A stretch of 64,000 nt of DNA, taken from assembly GCF_000024545.1 (NCBI RefSeq), contig NC_013947.1, forward strand, positions 1,860,001 to 1,924,000. Direction: 5' to 3'. Source of the DNA: Stackebrandtia nassauensis DSM 44728. Lineage in GTDB: Bacteria; Actinomycetota; Actinomycetes; Mycobacteriales; Micromonosporaceae. The position numbers and the translations under genes are program-made. Shown here one piece after another: positions 27,604-37,020 of the stretch. Numbering within the stretch: the first letter of the stretch is position 1; each line of letters starts with the position of its first letter. The notes beneath the pieces were generated by a model, which was not told the origin of the DNA, searched no databases, and worked only from the letters and a program-made list of their open reading frames with translations.

Positions 27604-29511
27604 CGAACCGTCGGCCATCCTGGCCTCGCCGTAGCGGAACGTGTGCAGCGCGCCGCCGCCGAAGTCGGTGATCGACACCGTGCGCGCCCGGGTCCCGGTG
27701 CCGTCGTCGGGGTCCAGGTCGGCGTTGTCGATCGCGCAGATCGGGTCGGTCAACCGCTTGTCGCGCAAGGTCATCGCCACCGAGGCTCCGGCCTTGGACG
27801 GTTTCAGCCAGCTCACCGAACGGTCGGTGCGGGAGGTGGCCAGCACCTGTTGGCCGTCCGAGGTGGGACTCAGGCAGGTCGCGGCGCCGTCGAGGGCCAG
27901 CGTGCCGGTCTGCTCCGGAGCGCCGGGACCGCCCTTGAACGTCGTCACCGTTCCCTTGCCGCCACCGGCGTACACGATGCCGTTCAGGTTCGTGATCGAC
28001 AGCGGCGACTCCTTCAGCTTCGTCACCGCCGACACCTTCGGCGCGAAAGCCGTTTCCTTGTCGAAGGACGGCGGCCACTGTTCCGGTTTCTGTCCCGGCG
28101 ACGCGTAGGTCTTGGGATCGTCCTTGAAATAGGCCTTGTGGAAACCCGACAGCAGCGGCTTCAGGTCGATCCACTCCAGCCGCTTCTCCGCCGAGGCCGC
28201 CACCACCGCGAAACCGGCCTTGGCGACCTTGGCGCCGAACGGCTCCCGCCCCGCCTCGGTGGAAAGGTCGGCGTTGATGCGTTCGACGTTCTCGCCGTCG
28301 AAGTCGGTTTTCACCGTGATCCCGGTCGGCGCCTTGGCGTCCTTCAGTTCCACGAAACCCAGCAGCTTCGAGAACCCGAAGTGGCCGGGATTGGGCAGAC
28401 CCGGGTACGTGGCGGGCCAACTGGAACCGTAGGTCCCGGGCCGGTCGGCCAGCGCGATCACGGCCACCCGGCCGCGCACCTTCGCGGTGTCCCACACCGT
28501 GACCAGCGCGAACTCGTTGCCGGGCGTGACCGCCACCGAGGTCGGCGTCTGGCCGTCGGGCAGTGCCAGGCAGGTGCCCTTCTGGGCGCCGGAGATGCCG
28601 CTGGTGGCGATGACACCCGAGGAGAACGCCAGCACCGAGTGGGCGGCGTAACCGGCGCCGTGCGAGCGGTCGGCCGCCACCAGACGTCCCGGACCGTCCT
28701 TGCCCGCGCACTTCGACAGCGACTTGCCCGAAAGATCCGGATCCTCCGACTCGGCGGTGAACCGGCCACCGGCGCGGGGCGTGAACCCCAGCGTCGAGTC
28801 GGTGGTCTCCATCGTCGTGACGTGGTCGACGCTGGCCTTGGACTCGTCGGGCACATAACCCAACTGGCCCTGCACGTTGCGCGGATTCTCCGCCGACGAT
28901 CCACTGCCGTGCTGATACGGCCGCTTGATATCGCTGCCGGGGATCCGCAACGTGTCGGTCTTGGGCTGCTTGGCCTCCGGCACATCCGAGGCGCCTTCGC
29001 CGGTGGGTCCGTACCGCCAGTCGATCCAGTCCTCGGTGCCGACCGCCTTGGCCAGCCGCGCGTACTGCTCCTTGTCCACCTCCCCGGAGTCGGACAGGAG
29101 CTTGTCGGCGGGCTTGTCGTCGTCGCCGACACCGGGCACCAGCCCGCCACCGGCCATGACCACGATGACCGCGATCAACCCGACCACGACCGCGCCGCCG
29201 AAACCGTAGATGGTCATGCGGACGCCGCGCCCGTGCGTGTCGGGCGCCGCGGGGACGGTCTTGGGTTGCGGCGGAGTCGCCACCGGCAACCGGTCGCTCA
29301 ACCGCGGGTCGACACCCGGCTGCGGTTCGTCCGGAGCCCCCGCCTGCGACGGAACCGTCGGGGTCGGGGTGTCGGAGTCGGGGTGTACACCGGAGGCAGC
29401 GGCACGAAGCTCAGCCTCGGTGGCTTTGGGAGGGGTGGTGGGCTCGTCATACCCCGCCAGTGGTGGCCACTGCGGCGGAGACTCACGTTGCTCGGGCATC
29501 GGGTCCGGCAT
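27508..29511 (-). CDS. Single-pass membrane protein with large extracytoplasmic domain, function unknown
   Basis: 667 residues. A Pro/Thr-rich cytoplasmic head (1 to about 95), one membrane segment (about 100-122) and a large outer domain with recurring beta-like units (SVAVTPGNEFALVTVWD, ATCLSPTSDGQQVLATS) that resemble beta-propeller blades. The family is not recognised. A TAGGCT -10 (29525 to 29520) lies 8 nt before the ATG, so it is probably leaderless. It is divergent from dnaG and overlaps the VOC gene by 96 nt tail to tail. Confidence 0.8.
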   Translation of the reverse strand: MPDPMPEQRESPPQWPPLAGYDEPTTPPKATEAELRAAASGVHPDSDTPTPTVPSQAGAPDEPQPGVDPRLSDRLPVATPPQPKTVPAAPDTHGRGVRMTIYGFGGAVVVGLIAVIVVMAGGGLVPGVGDDDKPADKLLSDSGEVDKEQYARLAKAVGTEDWIDWRYGPTGEGASDVPEAKQPKTDTLRIPGSDIKRPYQHGSGSSAENPRNVQGQLGYVPDESKASVDHVTTMETTDSTLGFTPRAGGRFTAESEDPDLSGKSLSKCAGKDGPGRLVAADRSHGAGYAAHSVLAFSSGVIATSGISGAQKGTCLALPDGQTPTSVAVTPGNEFALVTVWDTAKVRGRVAVIALADRPGTYGSSWPATYPGLPNPGHFGFSKLLGFVELKDAKAPTGITVKTDFDGENVERINADLSTEAGREPFGAKVAKAGFAVVAASAEKRLEWIDLKPLLSGFHKAYFKDDPKTYASPGQKPEQWPPSFDKETAFAPKVSAVTKLKESPLSITNLNGIVYAGGGKGTVTTFKGGPGAPEQTGTLALDGAATCLSPTSDGQQVLATSRTDRSVSWLKPSKAGASVAMTLRDKRLTDPICAIDNADLDPDDGTGTRARTVSITDFGGGALHTFRYGEARMADGSSLNLKKETFEYGGAYEPKGKPFVVTTTVDNM

Positions 29512-29519
29512 GGTTCGGC

Positions 29520-29525
29520 AGCCTA
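29520..29525 (-). promoter_or_regulatory. -10 element of the membrane-protein gene
   Basis: On the minus strand, TAGGCT is followed after 8 nt by the ATG at 29511. No Shine-Dalgarno is present. Confidence 0.45.
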
Positions 29526-29656
29526 TCGGATCAGTGTGAGTCTATGTCACGGGTGATTTGACCGGCACGGGCACGCCTCGTGATAACGCGCCGGACGCGC
29601 GGGGAGCGGGCGTGCGCGACGAGGGATGATGGTGAAACCGAACATGGAGGTAACAG

Positions 29657-31507
29657 GTGGCCGGACGGATACGTGGCGAGGATGTCGCACTGGTGCGCGA
29701 ACGCACCGACATCGCCGAGGTGATCGGCGAACACGTCACGCTCAAACCGGCCGGGGGCGGCAACCTCAAGGGGCTGTGCCCGTTCCACGACGAACGCACC
29801 CCCAGCTTCAACGTCACCCCGTCCAAGGGTTTCTTCCACTGCTTCGGCTGCGGCGCCGGCGGCGACGCCATCAGCTTCCTCACCGAACTCGAACACCTCA
29901 GCTTCGCCGAGGCCGTCGAACGGCTCGCCTCCAAAGCCGGGGTGACCCTGCACTACGAGGACACCGACGGCCGCTCCTCGTCCCGCTCGCAACAGCCGGG
30001 CCGCAAACAGCGACTCCTGGCCGCCCACACCGAGGCCGCGAAGTTCTACAGTGAACAGCTCGCCTCGCCCGAGGCCCGCATCGCCCGCGACTTCCTGTCC
30101 GAACGCGGCTTCGACCGCGACGCCGCCGAAAGCTTCGGCTGCGGCTTCGCGCCACCCGGCTGGGACGCGCTCACCAAACACCTGCGCGGCCGCGGCTTCA
30201 CCCCCGACGAACTCACCGAGGGCGGGCTGGCCAAACCGGCACGCTCCGGCTCCCTCATCGACCGGTTCCGGGGACGACTGGTGTGGCCGATCCACGACCT
30301 GACCGGCGGCATCATCGGCTTCGGCGCCCGCCGACTGTCCGAAGACGACAACGGCCCGAAATACCTCAACACCCCCGAGACGCCGCTGTACAAGAAATCG
30401 CAGGTCCTGTACGGCATCGACGCCGCCAAACGCGAGATCGCCAAACGGCGCCAGGTCGTGGTCGTGGAGGGCTACACCGACGTCATGGCCTGCCACCTCG
30501 CCGGAGTGCCCACCGCCGTGGCCACCTGCGGCACCGCCTTCGGCAGCGACCACATCAACGTGCTGCGGCGCCTGCTGATGGACTCCGACGAGTTCAAGGG
30601 CGAGGTCATCTTCACCTTCGACGGCGACGAGGCCGGACAGAAGGCCGCGCTGAAGGCCTTCGGCGACGAACAGCGCTTCGTCGCCCAGACCTACATCGCG
30701 GTGTCCCCCGGCGGCATGGACCCGTGCGAACTGCGCATGGCACAGGGCGACGAGGCGGTTCGTGAGCTCGTCGCCGGACGCGAACACCTCGTCGACTTCG
30801 CCATCGCCACCACCCTGGCCTCCTACGACCTCGACAGCGTCGAGGGCCGGGTGGCCGCGCTGCGCGCCACCGCGCCACTGGTGGCCCGCATCAAGGACAA
30901 GTCCCTGCACCCCGGGTACACGCAGCGGCTGGCCGGACGACTCGGCGAGGACGTCGACCTGGTGCGCCGCTGGGTGCACGCCGCCCGCAGCAAACAGGCC
31001 CCGCCGCAGGCGGGACCGGCCCGCCGCAAGGTCACCGGCCCCCGGCTGCTGTCCGAACGCGACGTGCTGAAACTGGCCGTCCAGCACCCCGAGATGGCCG
31101 GACCGTACTTCGACGAGGTCGACGAGACCTACTTCTCCGACCCGATGCACGTCGTGGTGCGCCGCGCCATCGCCAACGCCGGGGGCGCGGCAGCCGCCGC
31201 GTCCGGCCCCAACTGGGGTATGGCGATCTCCGACGCCTGCGGCGACCTGGCCGCCGCCGCCCTGGTCGCCGAACTGGCGGTCGAACCGCTGCGCATCGAC
31301 GGCGAACCCGACACCCGCTACGTCGCCACCGCGCTGGCCGGGGTGCAGTGGCCGGTCGTGGAGGAACAGGTCGCCGAACTCAAGTCCAAGTTGCAGCGCA
31401 TGAACCCCGAGACCGACTCCGAGGGCTACATGAAACTGTTCGGCGAGCTGATGGCGCTGGAACAGCGGCTGCGCGGACTCAAGGAACGCGCCGCCGGAGC
31501 CCTGTGA
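29657..31507 (+). CDS. dnaG: DNA primase
   Basis: 616 residues. A CHC2 zinc finger (C41, H44, C62, C65) lies at the N-terminus. The catalytic TOPRIM core has VVVEGYTDVMA and FDGDEAGQKA, and the C-terminal region binds the DnaB helicase. It makes RNA primers for replication. The start is GTG with GGAGG upstream. Confidence 0.97.
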   Translation: MAGRIRGEDVALVRERTDIAEVIGEHVTLKPAGGGNLKGLCPFHDERTPSFNVTPSKGFFHCFGCGAGGDAISFLTELEHLSFAEAVERLASKAGVTLHYEDTDGRSSSRSQQPGRKQRLLAAHTEAAKFYSEQLASPEARIARDFLSERGFDRDAAESFGCGFAPPGWDALTKHLRGRGFTPDELTEGGLAKPARSGSLIDRFRGRLVWPIHDLTGGIIGFGARRLSEDDNGPKYLNTPETPLYKKSQVLYGIDAAKREIAKRRQVVVVEGYTDVMACHLAGVPTAVATCGTAFGSDHINVLRRLLMDSDEFKGEVIFTFDGDEAGQKAALKAFGDEQRFVAQTYIAVSPGGMDPCELRMAQGDEAVRELVAGREHLVDFAIATTLASYDLDSVEGRVAALRATAPLVARIKDKSLHPGYTQRLAGRLGEDVDLVRRWVHAARSKQAPPQAGPARRKVTGPRLLSERDVLKLAVQHPEMAGPYFDEVDETYFSDPMHVVVRRAIANAGGAAAAASGPNWGMAISDACGDLAAAALVAELAVEPLRIDGEPDTRYVATALAGVQWPVVEEQVAELKSKLQRMNPETDSEGYMKLFGELMALEQRLRGLKERAAGAL

Positions 31508-31546
31508 GCAGACACATATCGCCTTGCGAATGTCTCACCCGGGCAT

Positions 31547-31552
31547 TAGCGT
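31547..31552 (+). promoter_or_regulatory. -10 element of the ABC exporter operon
   Basis: TAGCGT is followed after 6 nt by GTG 31559, with no Shine-Dalgarno, so the operon message is probably leaderless. Confidence 0.5.
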
Positions 31553-31558
31553 GCGCGT

Positions 31559-32497
31559 GTGTCCACCGCTCCGCACATCTCCGCGCACAAACTCGTGAAA
31601 CGCTACGGCGACTCCAACGCCGTGGACGGCATCGACCTGTCCGTCGCGCCCGGCGAGGCCTTCGGCTTCCTGGGCCCCAACGGCGCCGGGAAGTCCACCA
31701 CGATGCGCATGATCGGCTGCGTCTCCCGTCCCACCGGCGGGCAGCTGTCGGTACTGGGCATGGACACCGCCACCCAGGGCCCCGCGATCCGGGCCCGGCT
31801 GGGCGTCGTCCCGCAAGAGGACACACTGGACACCGAGATCACGTTGTTCGACAACCTGGTGATCTACGCCCGCTACTTCGGCATCAAGTACAAGGTCGCC
31901 AAACAGCGCGCCACCGAACTGCTGGAGTTCGTGCGGCTGGCCGACCGCGCCAAGATGAAGGTCGAGGAACTGTCCGGCGGCATGAAACGCCGCCTCACCA
32001 TCGCCCGCGCCCTGGTCAACGAACCCGACATCATCATGCTGGACGAGCCGACCACCGGCCTGGACCCGCAGGCCCGGCACCTGGTGTGGGAGCGGCTGTT
32101 CCGGCTCAAGCAGCGCGGCATCACCATCATCCTGACCACGCACTACATGGACGAGGCCGAGCAGCTGTGCGACCGGCTGGTCATCATGGACGGCGGCCGG
32201 ATCGCCGCCCAGGGCTCGCCCCGCGAACTCATCGACACCCACGTCACCCGTGAGGTCGTCGAACTGCGCTTCGAGGGCCAGCACACCGACGAGCTGTCCG
32301 ACCTGGCCGACAAACTCGACGGCATCGACGCGCAGGTGGAGGCGCTGCCCGACCGGATCCTGCTGTACGCCGCCGACGGCGACGCCGCCGTGGCCGAGGT
32401 CCACGGCCGCGCCATCCAACCGTCCAGTGTACTGGCCCGCCGGGCCACCCTCGAAGACGTCTTCCTGCGCCTGACCGGCCGCAGCCTGGTCGAGTAG
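31559..32497 (+). CDS. ABC transporter ATPase (ABC-2/NodI-like exporter)
   Basis: 312 residues. Walker A is GPNGAGKST, the signature LSGGM and Walker B IIMLDEP with downstream TTHYMDEAEQL. It energises the two ABC-2 permeases encoded directly downstream (8 and 9 nt gaps). The substrate may be a lipid, glycan or drug. It follows dnaG by about 50 nt but has its own TAGCGT -10. Confidence 0.93.
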   Translation: MSTAPHISAHKLVKRYGDSNAVDGIDLSVAPGEAFGFLGPNGAGKSTTMRMIGCVSRPTGGQLSVLGMDTATQGPAIRARLGVVPQEDTLDTEITLFDNLVIYARYFGIKYKVAKQRATELLEFVRLADRAKMKVEELSGGMKRRLTIARALVNEPDIIMLDEPTTGLDPQARHLVWERLFRLKQRGITIILTTHYMDEAEQLCDRLVIMDGGRIAAQGSPRELIDTHVTREVVELRFEGQHTDELSDLADKLDGIDAQVEALPDRILLYAADGDAAVAEVHGRAIQPSSVLARRATLEDVFLRLTGRSLVE

Positions 32498-32505
32498 GGG
32501 GACAC

Positions 32506-33267
32506 ATGATCGGAACGCTGCACGCCCTCGAGTACTGGTGGATGAACTACCGCCGGGTCTGGTACGGCTCGGTGTTCTCCAGCTTCGTCATGCCGGTGCT
32601 GTTCCTGGTGAGCATCGGCTACGGCGTCGGCTCCTATGTGGGCTCCACCGAGTCGTTGGGCGGCGTCGACTACGCCGCCTTCGTCGCGCCCGGCCTGCTG
32701 GCCTCCACCGCGCTGCAGATGGTCGGCGGCGAGATGACCTGGCCGGTGTTCGCCGCGCTGCGCTGGGGCCAGCAGTACAAGGCCATGCAGACCTCGCCGC
32801 TGACGCCGCGCCAGATCCTGTCCGGGCACCTGCTGTACGGGCTGATCCGGGTCGCCGTCACCGCGATCGTGTTCGCCGTCGTCATGGCGGCCTTCGGCAT
32901 CTTCTCGGCCACCGCGCCGCTGTCGGTCGTGGCCACCATCGGCGTCGGCTACGCCTTCATCGGCTGGGTCTACGCCTTCTCCGTGTCGGTCAAGAGCGAG
33001 ACGACGCTGTCCATCATCCACCGGTTCGGGATCGTGCCGGTCAGCCTGTTCTCCGGGGTGTTCTTCCCGCTGTCACAGCTGCCGGCCTACCTGCAACCCC
33101 TCGCCTGGATCTCTCCACTGTGGCACGGCGCCGAGCTGTCCCGGTGGGCGGTCTCGGGCACGCCCACCCCGTGGCCCTGGTACCTGCACATCGCCTACCT
33201 GCTCGTTTTGGGCACGGTCGGCTGGTGGCTGGCCGGAGCCCAGCTGCGACGCCGCATGACGTCCTAG
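32506..33267 (+). CDS. ABC-2 type permease, subunit 1 (NodJ-like)
   Basis: 253 residues with about six membrane segments and a VSIKSETT-like inner loop (SVSVKSETTLSII). GGGGGA precedes the ATG. It pairs with the next permease to form the channel of the exporter. Confidence 0.9.
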   Translation: MIGTLHALEYWWMNYRRVWYGSVFSSFVMPVLFLVSIGYGVGSYVGSTESLGGVDYAAFVAPGLLASTALQMVGGEMTWPVFAALRWGQQYKAMQTSPLTPRQILSGHLLYGLIRVAVTAIVFAVVMAAFGIFSATAPLSVVATIGVGYAFIGWVYAFSVSVKSETTLSIIHRFGIVPVSLFSGVFFPLSQLPAYLQPLAWISPLWHGAELSRWAVSGTPTPWPWYLHIAYLLVLGTVGWWLAGAQLRRRMTS

Positions 33268-33276
33268 GAGCCTGAC

Positions 33277-34074
33277 ATGACTGTTCTCGCCGTCCAGCTG
33301 TTCCGGGTGCGGCTCGGCCGTTCCGGCGCCATGGTGGAGCGCAACTACACCGCGCACCGCCGCGCCTGGCTGCTCATCATCTCCGGCGTCTTCGAGCCGC
33401 TGTTCTACCTGTTCGGCCTCGGCATCGGCGTCGGTGCCCTGATCGGGACGATCCCGCTGCCCGACGGCCGCGAGATCGACTACGCCACCTTCGTGGCCCC
33501 GGCGATGCTGGCCAACGCCGCCATGATGGCCGCCATCGCCGAGACCACCTTCAACGTGTTCGGGAAACTGAAGTGGGCCAAGCTGTACGACGGCATCCTG
33601 GCCACCCCGATGCGCCCCATGGAGATCATGATGGGCGAGACCATGTGGGCCCTGATCCGCGGCGCCATCTACGTCATCGCGTTCATCGCCGTCATGGCCG
33701 CCATGGGCATGATCGCCTCGGCCTGGGCCATCCTGGCACTGCCCGCCGCCATCCTCATCGGACTGTCGTTCGTGGGCATCGGCCTCACCCTGTCGACGGT
33801 CTTCAAGAGCTGGACCGACTTCGACTGGCTGATCTCGATCATCTTCGTGATGTTCCTGTTCTCGGGCACCTTCACCCCGGTCGAGACCTACCCGGAGGCG
33901 CTGCGCTGGCTGGTGTACCTGTCGCCGCTGTACCACGGCATCGAACTCGTCCGCGGTCTCACGCTCGGCCTGCCGGAGTGGGGCCTGCTCGGCCACGCCG
34001 CCTTCCTGGCCGCCGTCGGCGGGGTCGGCATCGCCGTGGCCGCGCGCCGGATGGGCAGACTGCTGTACAAATAG
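33277..34074 (+). CDS. ABC-2 type permease, subunit 2
   Basis: 265 residues with about six membrane segments, homologous in layout to the previous gene (both contain a YATFVAP/YAAFVAP segment). AGGAG lies upstream of the ATG. The two permeases and one ATPase make a complete heterodimeric exporter. Confidence 0.9.
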   Translation: MTVLAVQLFRVRLGRSGAMVERNYTAHRRAWLLIISGVFEPLFYLFGLGIGVGALIGTIPLPDGREIDYATFVAPAMLANAAMMAAIAETTFNVFGKLKWAKLYDGILATPMRPMEIMMGETMWALIRGAIYVIAFIAVMAAMGMIASAWAILALPAAILIGLSFVGIGLTLSTVFKSWTDFDWLISIIFVMFLFSGTFTPVETYPEALRWLVYLSPLYHGIELVRGLTLGLPEWGLLGHAAFLAAVGGVGIAVAARRMGRLLYK

Positions 34075-34092
34075 CCCCGGTACCGTGAGGCC

Positions 34093-34971
34093 ATGCGCAG
34101 TCTGAGGGTGTTCGCGGCCGTCGGGGCCGTTCTGGTGACGGTTCTGGCCACGCCACAACCCGCGTCCGCCGCCGCCGACGGACCGCGGGTGCTGGTGTTC
34201 ACGAAGGTCTCCGACCCGAAACAGGCCCACCGCTCCACCCCCGAGGCGGTCAACCTGCTGGAGATGAACGGCCGCCGCTACGGCTACAACGTCGACGCCA
34301 GCGCCGACGCCGCCAAGTTCTCGGCGAAGTCGCTGGCGGACTACGACGTGGTCATGTTCCTCAACACCTACGGCGACGTCCTCGACGACGGCCAGCAGAA
34401 GGCCTTCCAGACCTGGATGAGCGACGGCGGCGGCTTCGTCGGCGTCCACGGCGCCGCCCGCACCGAACCCGACTGGGACTACTACCACGACCTGGTGGGC
34501 GCCTACGAATCCGAGGGCGAGGGCGGCCCGCTGGCCGAACACGACGTCACGGTCGACACCGAACTGCCCGCCGCCGAACACGCCCCGGCCGAGATGGACG
34601 ACCACAATGACCAGTGGTACCAGTTCGACCGCGATCCCGGGAAGCTCAAGAAGATGGGGATCGTCGCCAACGCCCCGGTCGTGGGCGACGACCTGTCCCC
34701 GGTGACCTGGGCGCGCCCCTTCGAGGGCGGCCGGACCTGGTACACGTCGCTGGGCCACTCCGCCAAGGCATACGAGGACGGCAACTTCACCAAACTGCTG
34801 CGCAGCGGCATCTGGTGGACCGCGGGGGAGAAGAACGCACCCCTGGTGTCCGCCACCGACGCCGCCCCACCGTGGCAGTACGGGCTGTCGTTCCTGGCCT
34901 GGATCGCCGCGGTGGCGATCGGCGGCGGCGTCGCGGTCGTCAAACTCAACCGCCGCGAAGCCCTGCCCTAG
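34093..34971 (+). CDS. Exported ThuA-like domain protein, membrane-anchored
   Basis: 292 residues. A signal peptide (1 to about 26) is followed by a ThuA (class-I glutamine-amidotransferase-like) fold: RVLVFTKVSDPKQAHRST, LADYDVVMFLNTYGDVL and GGGFVGVHGAA. A C-terminal hydrophobic segment (about 265-283) anchors it. Members of this family act on sugar-related compounds, and being outside the cell is a notable variation. A TACCGT -10 (34081-34086) lies 6 nt before the ATG. Its stop shares CTAG with the next gene. Confidence 0.85.
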   Translation: MRSLRVFAAVGAVLVTVLATPQPASAAADGPRVLVFTKVSDPKQAHRSTPEAVNLLEMNGRRYGYNVDASADAAKFSAKSLADYDVVMFLNTYGDVLDDGQQKAFQTWMSDGGGFVGVHGAARTEPDWDYYHDLVGAYESEGEGGPLAEHDVTVDTELPAAEHAPAEMDDHNDQWYQFDRDPGKLKKMGIVANAPVVGDDLSPVTWARPFEGGRTWYTSLGHSAKAYEDGNFTKLLRSGIWWTAGEKNAPLVSATDAAPPWQYGLSFLAWIAAVAIGGGVAVVKLNRREALP

Positions 34972-35303
34972 GGCTCGCGGGGCTCGTTGCCGCCGACGTT
35001 GTCGCGCGCCGGGGTACTGACACCGACGGTCTCCCAGTAGCGGGGCTTGATGTCGTCCCCGACGGCGAACTCGTCCCGCTCACCGAAGAACCGCTCACCC
35101 AGACTCGTGGCCATCAACCGGTCCTTGCAGGCCCCGGCGGCCTGACCGGCCTGGTCCTGCAGCATCCCGGTCACGTTGCGAACCGTCGGATTGTCACGCA
35201 CCCGCCGCGCCATCGCCGCGATCTGCTCGTACCGTTCACGTCCGGCACGCGCCCCCAACACATACCCAACGGCCACACCGGCGACGAAAACCCACTTGCG
35301 CAT
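34968..35303 (-). CDS. Small YtxH-like membrane protein
   Basis: 111 residues from ATG 35303, with GGGAGG upstream. A short N-terminal hydrophobic segment (WVFVAGVAVGYVLGARAG) is followed by a helical, charged tail, a pattern common in actinobacteria. Function unknown. The stop codon overlaps that of the ThuA-like gene by 4 nt (CTAG). Confidence 0.82.
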   Translation of the reverse strand: MRKWVFVAGVAVGYVLGARAGRERYEQIAAMARRVRDNPTVRNVTGMLQDQAGQAAGACKDRLMATSLGERFFGERDEFAVGDDIKPRYWETVGVSTPARDNVGGNEPREP

Positions 35304-35399
35304 CTGCTGCCTCCCGTCTCGTCTTCTCGTCCTCTGCGGGCCCATTGTGCCTGCTTTGAACCCCTGGTGCTCGTGAAGTCGGTAAGCCGACAAACCCGG

Positions 35400-35430
35400 T
35401 TGCCGAGGGGCCCAAACCCTGCTGTACTCT
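35400..35430 (+). promoter_or_regulatory. tRNA-Asn promoter
   Basis: TTGCCG (35400-35405) and TACTCT (35425-35430), 19 nt apart, precede the tRNA by 26 nt. Confidence 0.5.
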
Positions 35431-35456
35431 GTTGCAGGTTCGCCACGGCGGCCCAA

Positions 35457-35529
35457 TCCCCGATAGCTCAATTGGCAGAGCAGCCGGCTGTTAACCGGCA
35501 GGTTATTGGTTCGAGTCCAATTCGGGGAG
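35457..35529 (+). tRNA. tRNA-Asn (GTT)
   Basis: A complete cloverleaf: the acceptor TCCCCGA pairs with TCGGGGA, the anticodon stem GCCGG/CCGGC encloses loop CTGTTAA with anticodon GTT at 35490-35492, and the T arm is ATTGG-TTCGAGT-CCAAT. The discriminator is G at 35529. CCA is not encoded. Confidence 0.97.
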
Positions 35530-35539
35530 CTTTTCTTTT

Positions 35540-35575
35540 GTAGCCCAGCCTATGAGCTGGGCTACGTCTTTTCTT
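35540..35575 (+). terminator. tRNA-Asn terminator
   Basis: A perfect 10-bp stem (GTAGCCCAGC at 35540-35549, GCTGGGCTAC at 35556-35565) is followed by GTCTTTTCTT. Confidence 0.9.
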
Positions 35576-35617
35576 ACCCCTCGTCTCACCTCGGGAAACC
35601 CAAGCCAGGGTGTACCC

Positions 35618-36433
35618 ATGGGCGTAATTCCGAACGATTCCACGACATCCGACGCGCGACTGGCCGTGGCCGCCGCGAGCGCCGGAGCCGAGGTGGTGCG
35701 CGCCCGATACGGCTCGCGGCTGGCCCGGTTCGACAAGGGAGCCGGGGACTTCGCGACCGACGCGGACCTCGCCGCCGAGCGGGCCATCCTGGCGGTGCTG
35801 CGGGCACAGCGGCCCGACGACGCCGTGACGGCCGAGGAGAGCGGGCACAGCGGCGCGACGGGCGCGTCACGCCGCTGGCTGGTCGATCCGTTGTGCGGCA
35901 CCCTGAACTACGCCGTGGGCACCATGCTGGTCGCGGTGAACGTCGCGCTGTCGTCCGGCGGCGAGACGACCGCCGCCGCGTCGGCCGACCCGTTCTCCGG
36001 CGAGGTGTTCTTCACCGACGGCGAAACCGCGTACGTCCGAAGTGGCGGCACCGACGTCGTGCTGGCGCCGTCGCCGGACTCCCGGCTGGTGGACGTCAAC
36101 CTGGACCCGCCGTTTCCCAACGCGCCCGGCTTCACGGCCACCGGCCTGCTCGCCGACCCCGGATTCGCGGCCCGGTTTAGGCCCCGGGTGGTGTCCACGA
36201 CGTTGGCGGTGGCCTGGGTCGCCGCCGGTCGCCGCGCCGCCTACGTCACCGACGGCCACCTGGACGGCAGCGTGCACTTCGCCGCCGGGATCGCCCTGTG
36301 CCGGGCCGCCGGTTGCGTCGTGACCGGACTGCGCGGCCAGCCGCTCCACACCGGCGTGGGCGGCCTCGTCGCCGCCGCCGACGCCGAAACGCACGCCGCG
36401 TTGCTGGAACTCATCCGCGACCGCGTCGGTTAG
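35618..36433 (+). CDS. Inositol monophosphatase-family protein with altered metal site
   Basis: 271 residues from ATG 35618, with AGGGTG upstream. The IMPase fold is recognisable (AEES at 72-75 and DPLCGTLNYAV at 90-100). The usual DPxDGT is DPLCGT: the second metal-binding Asp is C93. The C-terminal WDxAAG motif is VHFAAG, losing another Asp. The catalytic metals may not bind normally, so it may have changed activity or be regulatory. The same substitution is present in some other actinobacterial members as far as known. Conserved Asp90 and Glu73/74 remain. Confidence 0.82.
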   Translation: MGVIPNDSTTSDARLAVAAASAGAEVVRARYGSRLARFDKGAGDFATDADLAAERAILAVLRAQRPDDAVTAEESGHSGATGASRRWLVDPLCGTLNYAVGTMLVAVNVALSSGGETTAAASADPFSGEVFFTDGETAYVRSGGTDVVLAPSPDSRLVDVNLDPPFPNAPGFTATGLLADPGFAARFRPRVVSTTLAVAWVAAGRRAAYVTDGHLDGSVHFAAGIALCRAAGCVVTGLRGQPLHTGVGGLVAAADAETHAALLELIRDRVG

Positions 36434-36495
36434 ACCACGGTGTCGGCAACGCCATATTGGGTTGTCGATTCCGGAAAAACCGAGATCATTGGCCC

Positions 36496-37020
36496 ATGAC
36501 TGTCATCCGCCCCCTCACCATGGACGACGCGCCCGCACTGGCCAAGCTCGTCGCCGGCAACCGCGACTTCCTGTCCCCGTGGGAACCGCTCCGCGACGAA
36601 TCGTTCTTCACCCTGGACGGTCAGCGCGCCGCCGTCAAGGAGTCGCTGGCGCACCGGGACCAGGGGACGGTCATGCCGCACGTCATCGTCGACGACGACG
36701 GCCAGACCGTGGGACGCATCGGTCTGCACGGCATCGTCGCGGCGCCCTCGTTCCTGTCCTGTTCGGTGGGGTACTGGGTCGCCTCCGAGTACAACGGCCG
36801 CGGCCACGCCACCGCGGCGCTGCGTCAGGTGCTGCGGGTCGCGTTCACCGGACTGGGGCTGCACCGGGTCCAGGCCGAAACCCTTGTCCACAACGAGAAG
36901 TCGCAGCGCGTCCTGGAGAACGCCGGGTTCCTCCGCTACGGCGTGGCGCCGCGGTACCTCAGGATCGCCGGGACCTGGCAGGACTGCGTCATGTTCCAGA
37001 TCCTCAACGACAGGGTCTAG
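36496..37020 (+). CDS. GNAT acetyltransferase (RimJ/RimL-like)
   Basis: 174 residues. The acetyl-CoA loop is YNGRGHATAAL, and LGLHRVQAETLVHNEKSQRVLENAGF is the usual C-terminal signature of ribosomal-protein N-acetyltransferases of the RimJ group. The target may be a protein N-terminus or a small amine. The ORF is open upstream to 36298, in a frame antisense to nothing conserved. ATG 36496 is the first credible start. It shares CTAG at its stop with the pseudokinase gene. Confidence 0.88.
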   Translation: MTVIRPLTMDDAPALAKLVAGNRDFLSPWEPLRDESFFTLDGQRAAVKESLAHRDQGTVMPHVIVDDDGQTVGRIGLHGIVAAPSFLSCSVGYWVASEYNGRGHATAALRQVLRVAFTGLGLHRVQAETLVHNEKSQRVLENAGFLRYGVAPRYLRIAGTWQDCVMFQILNDRV

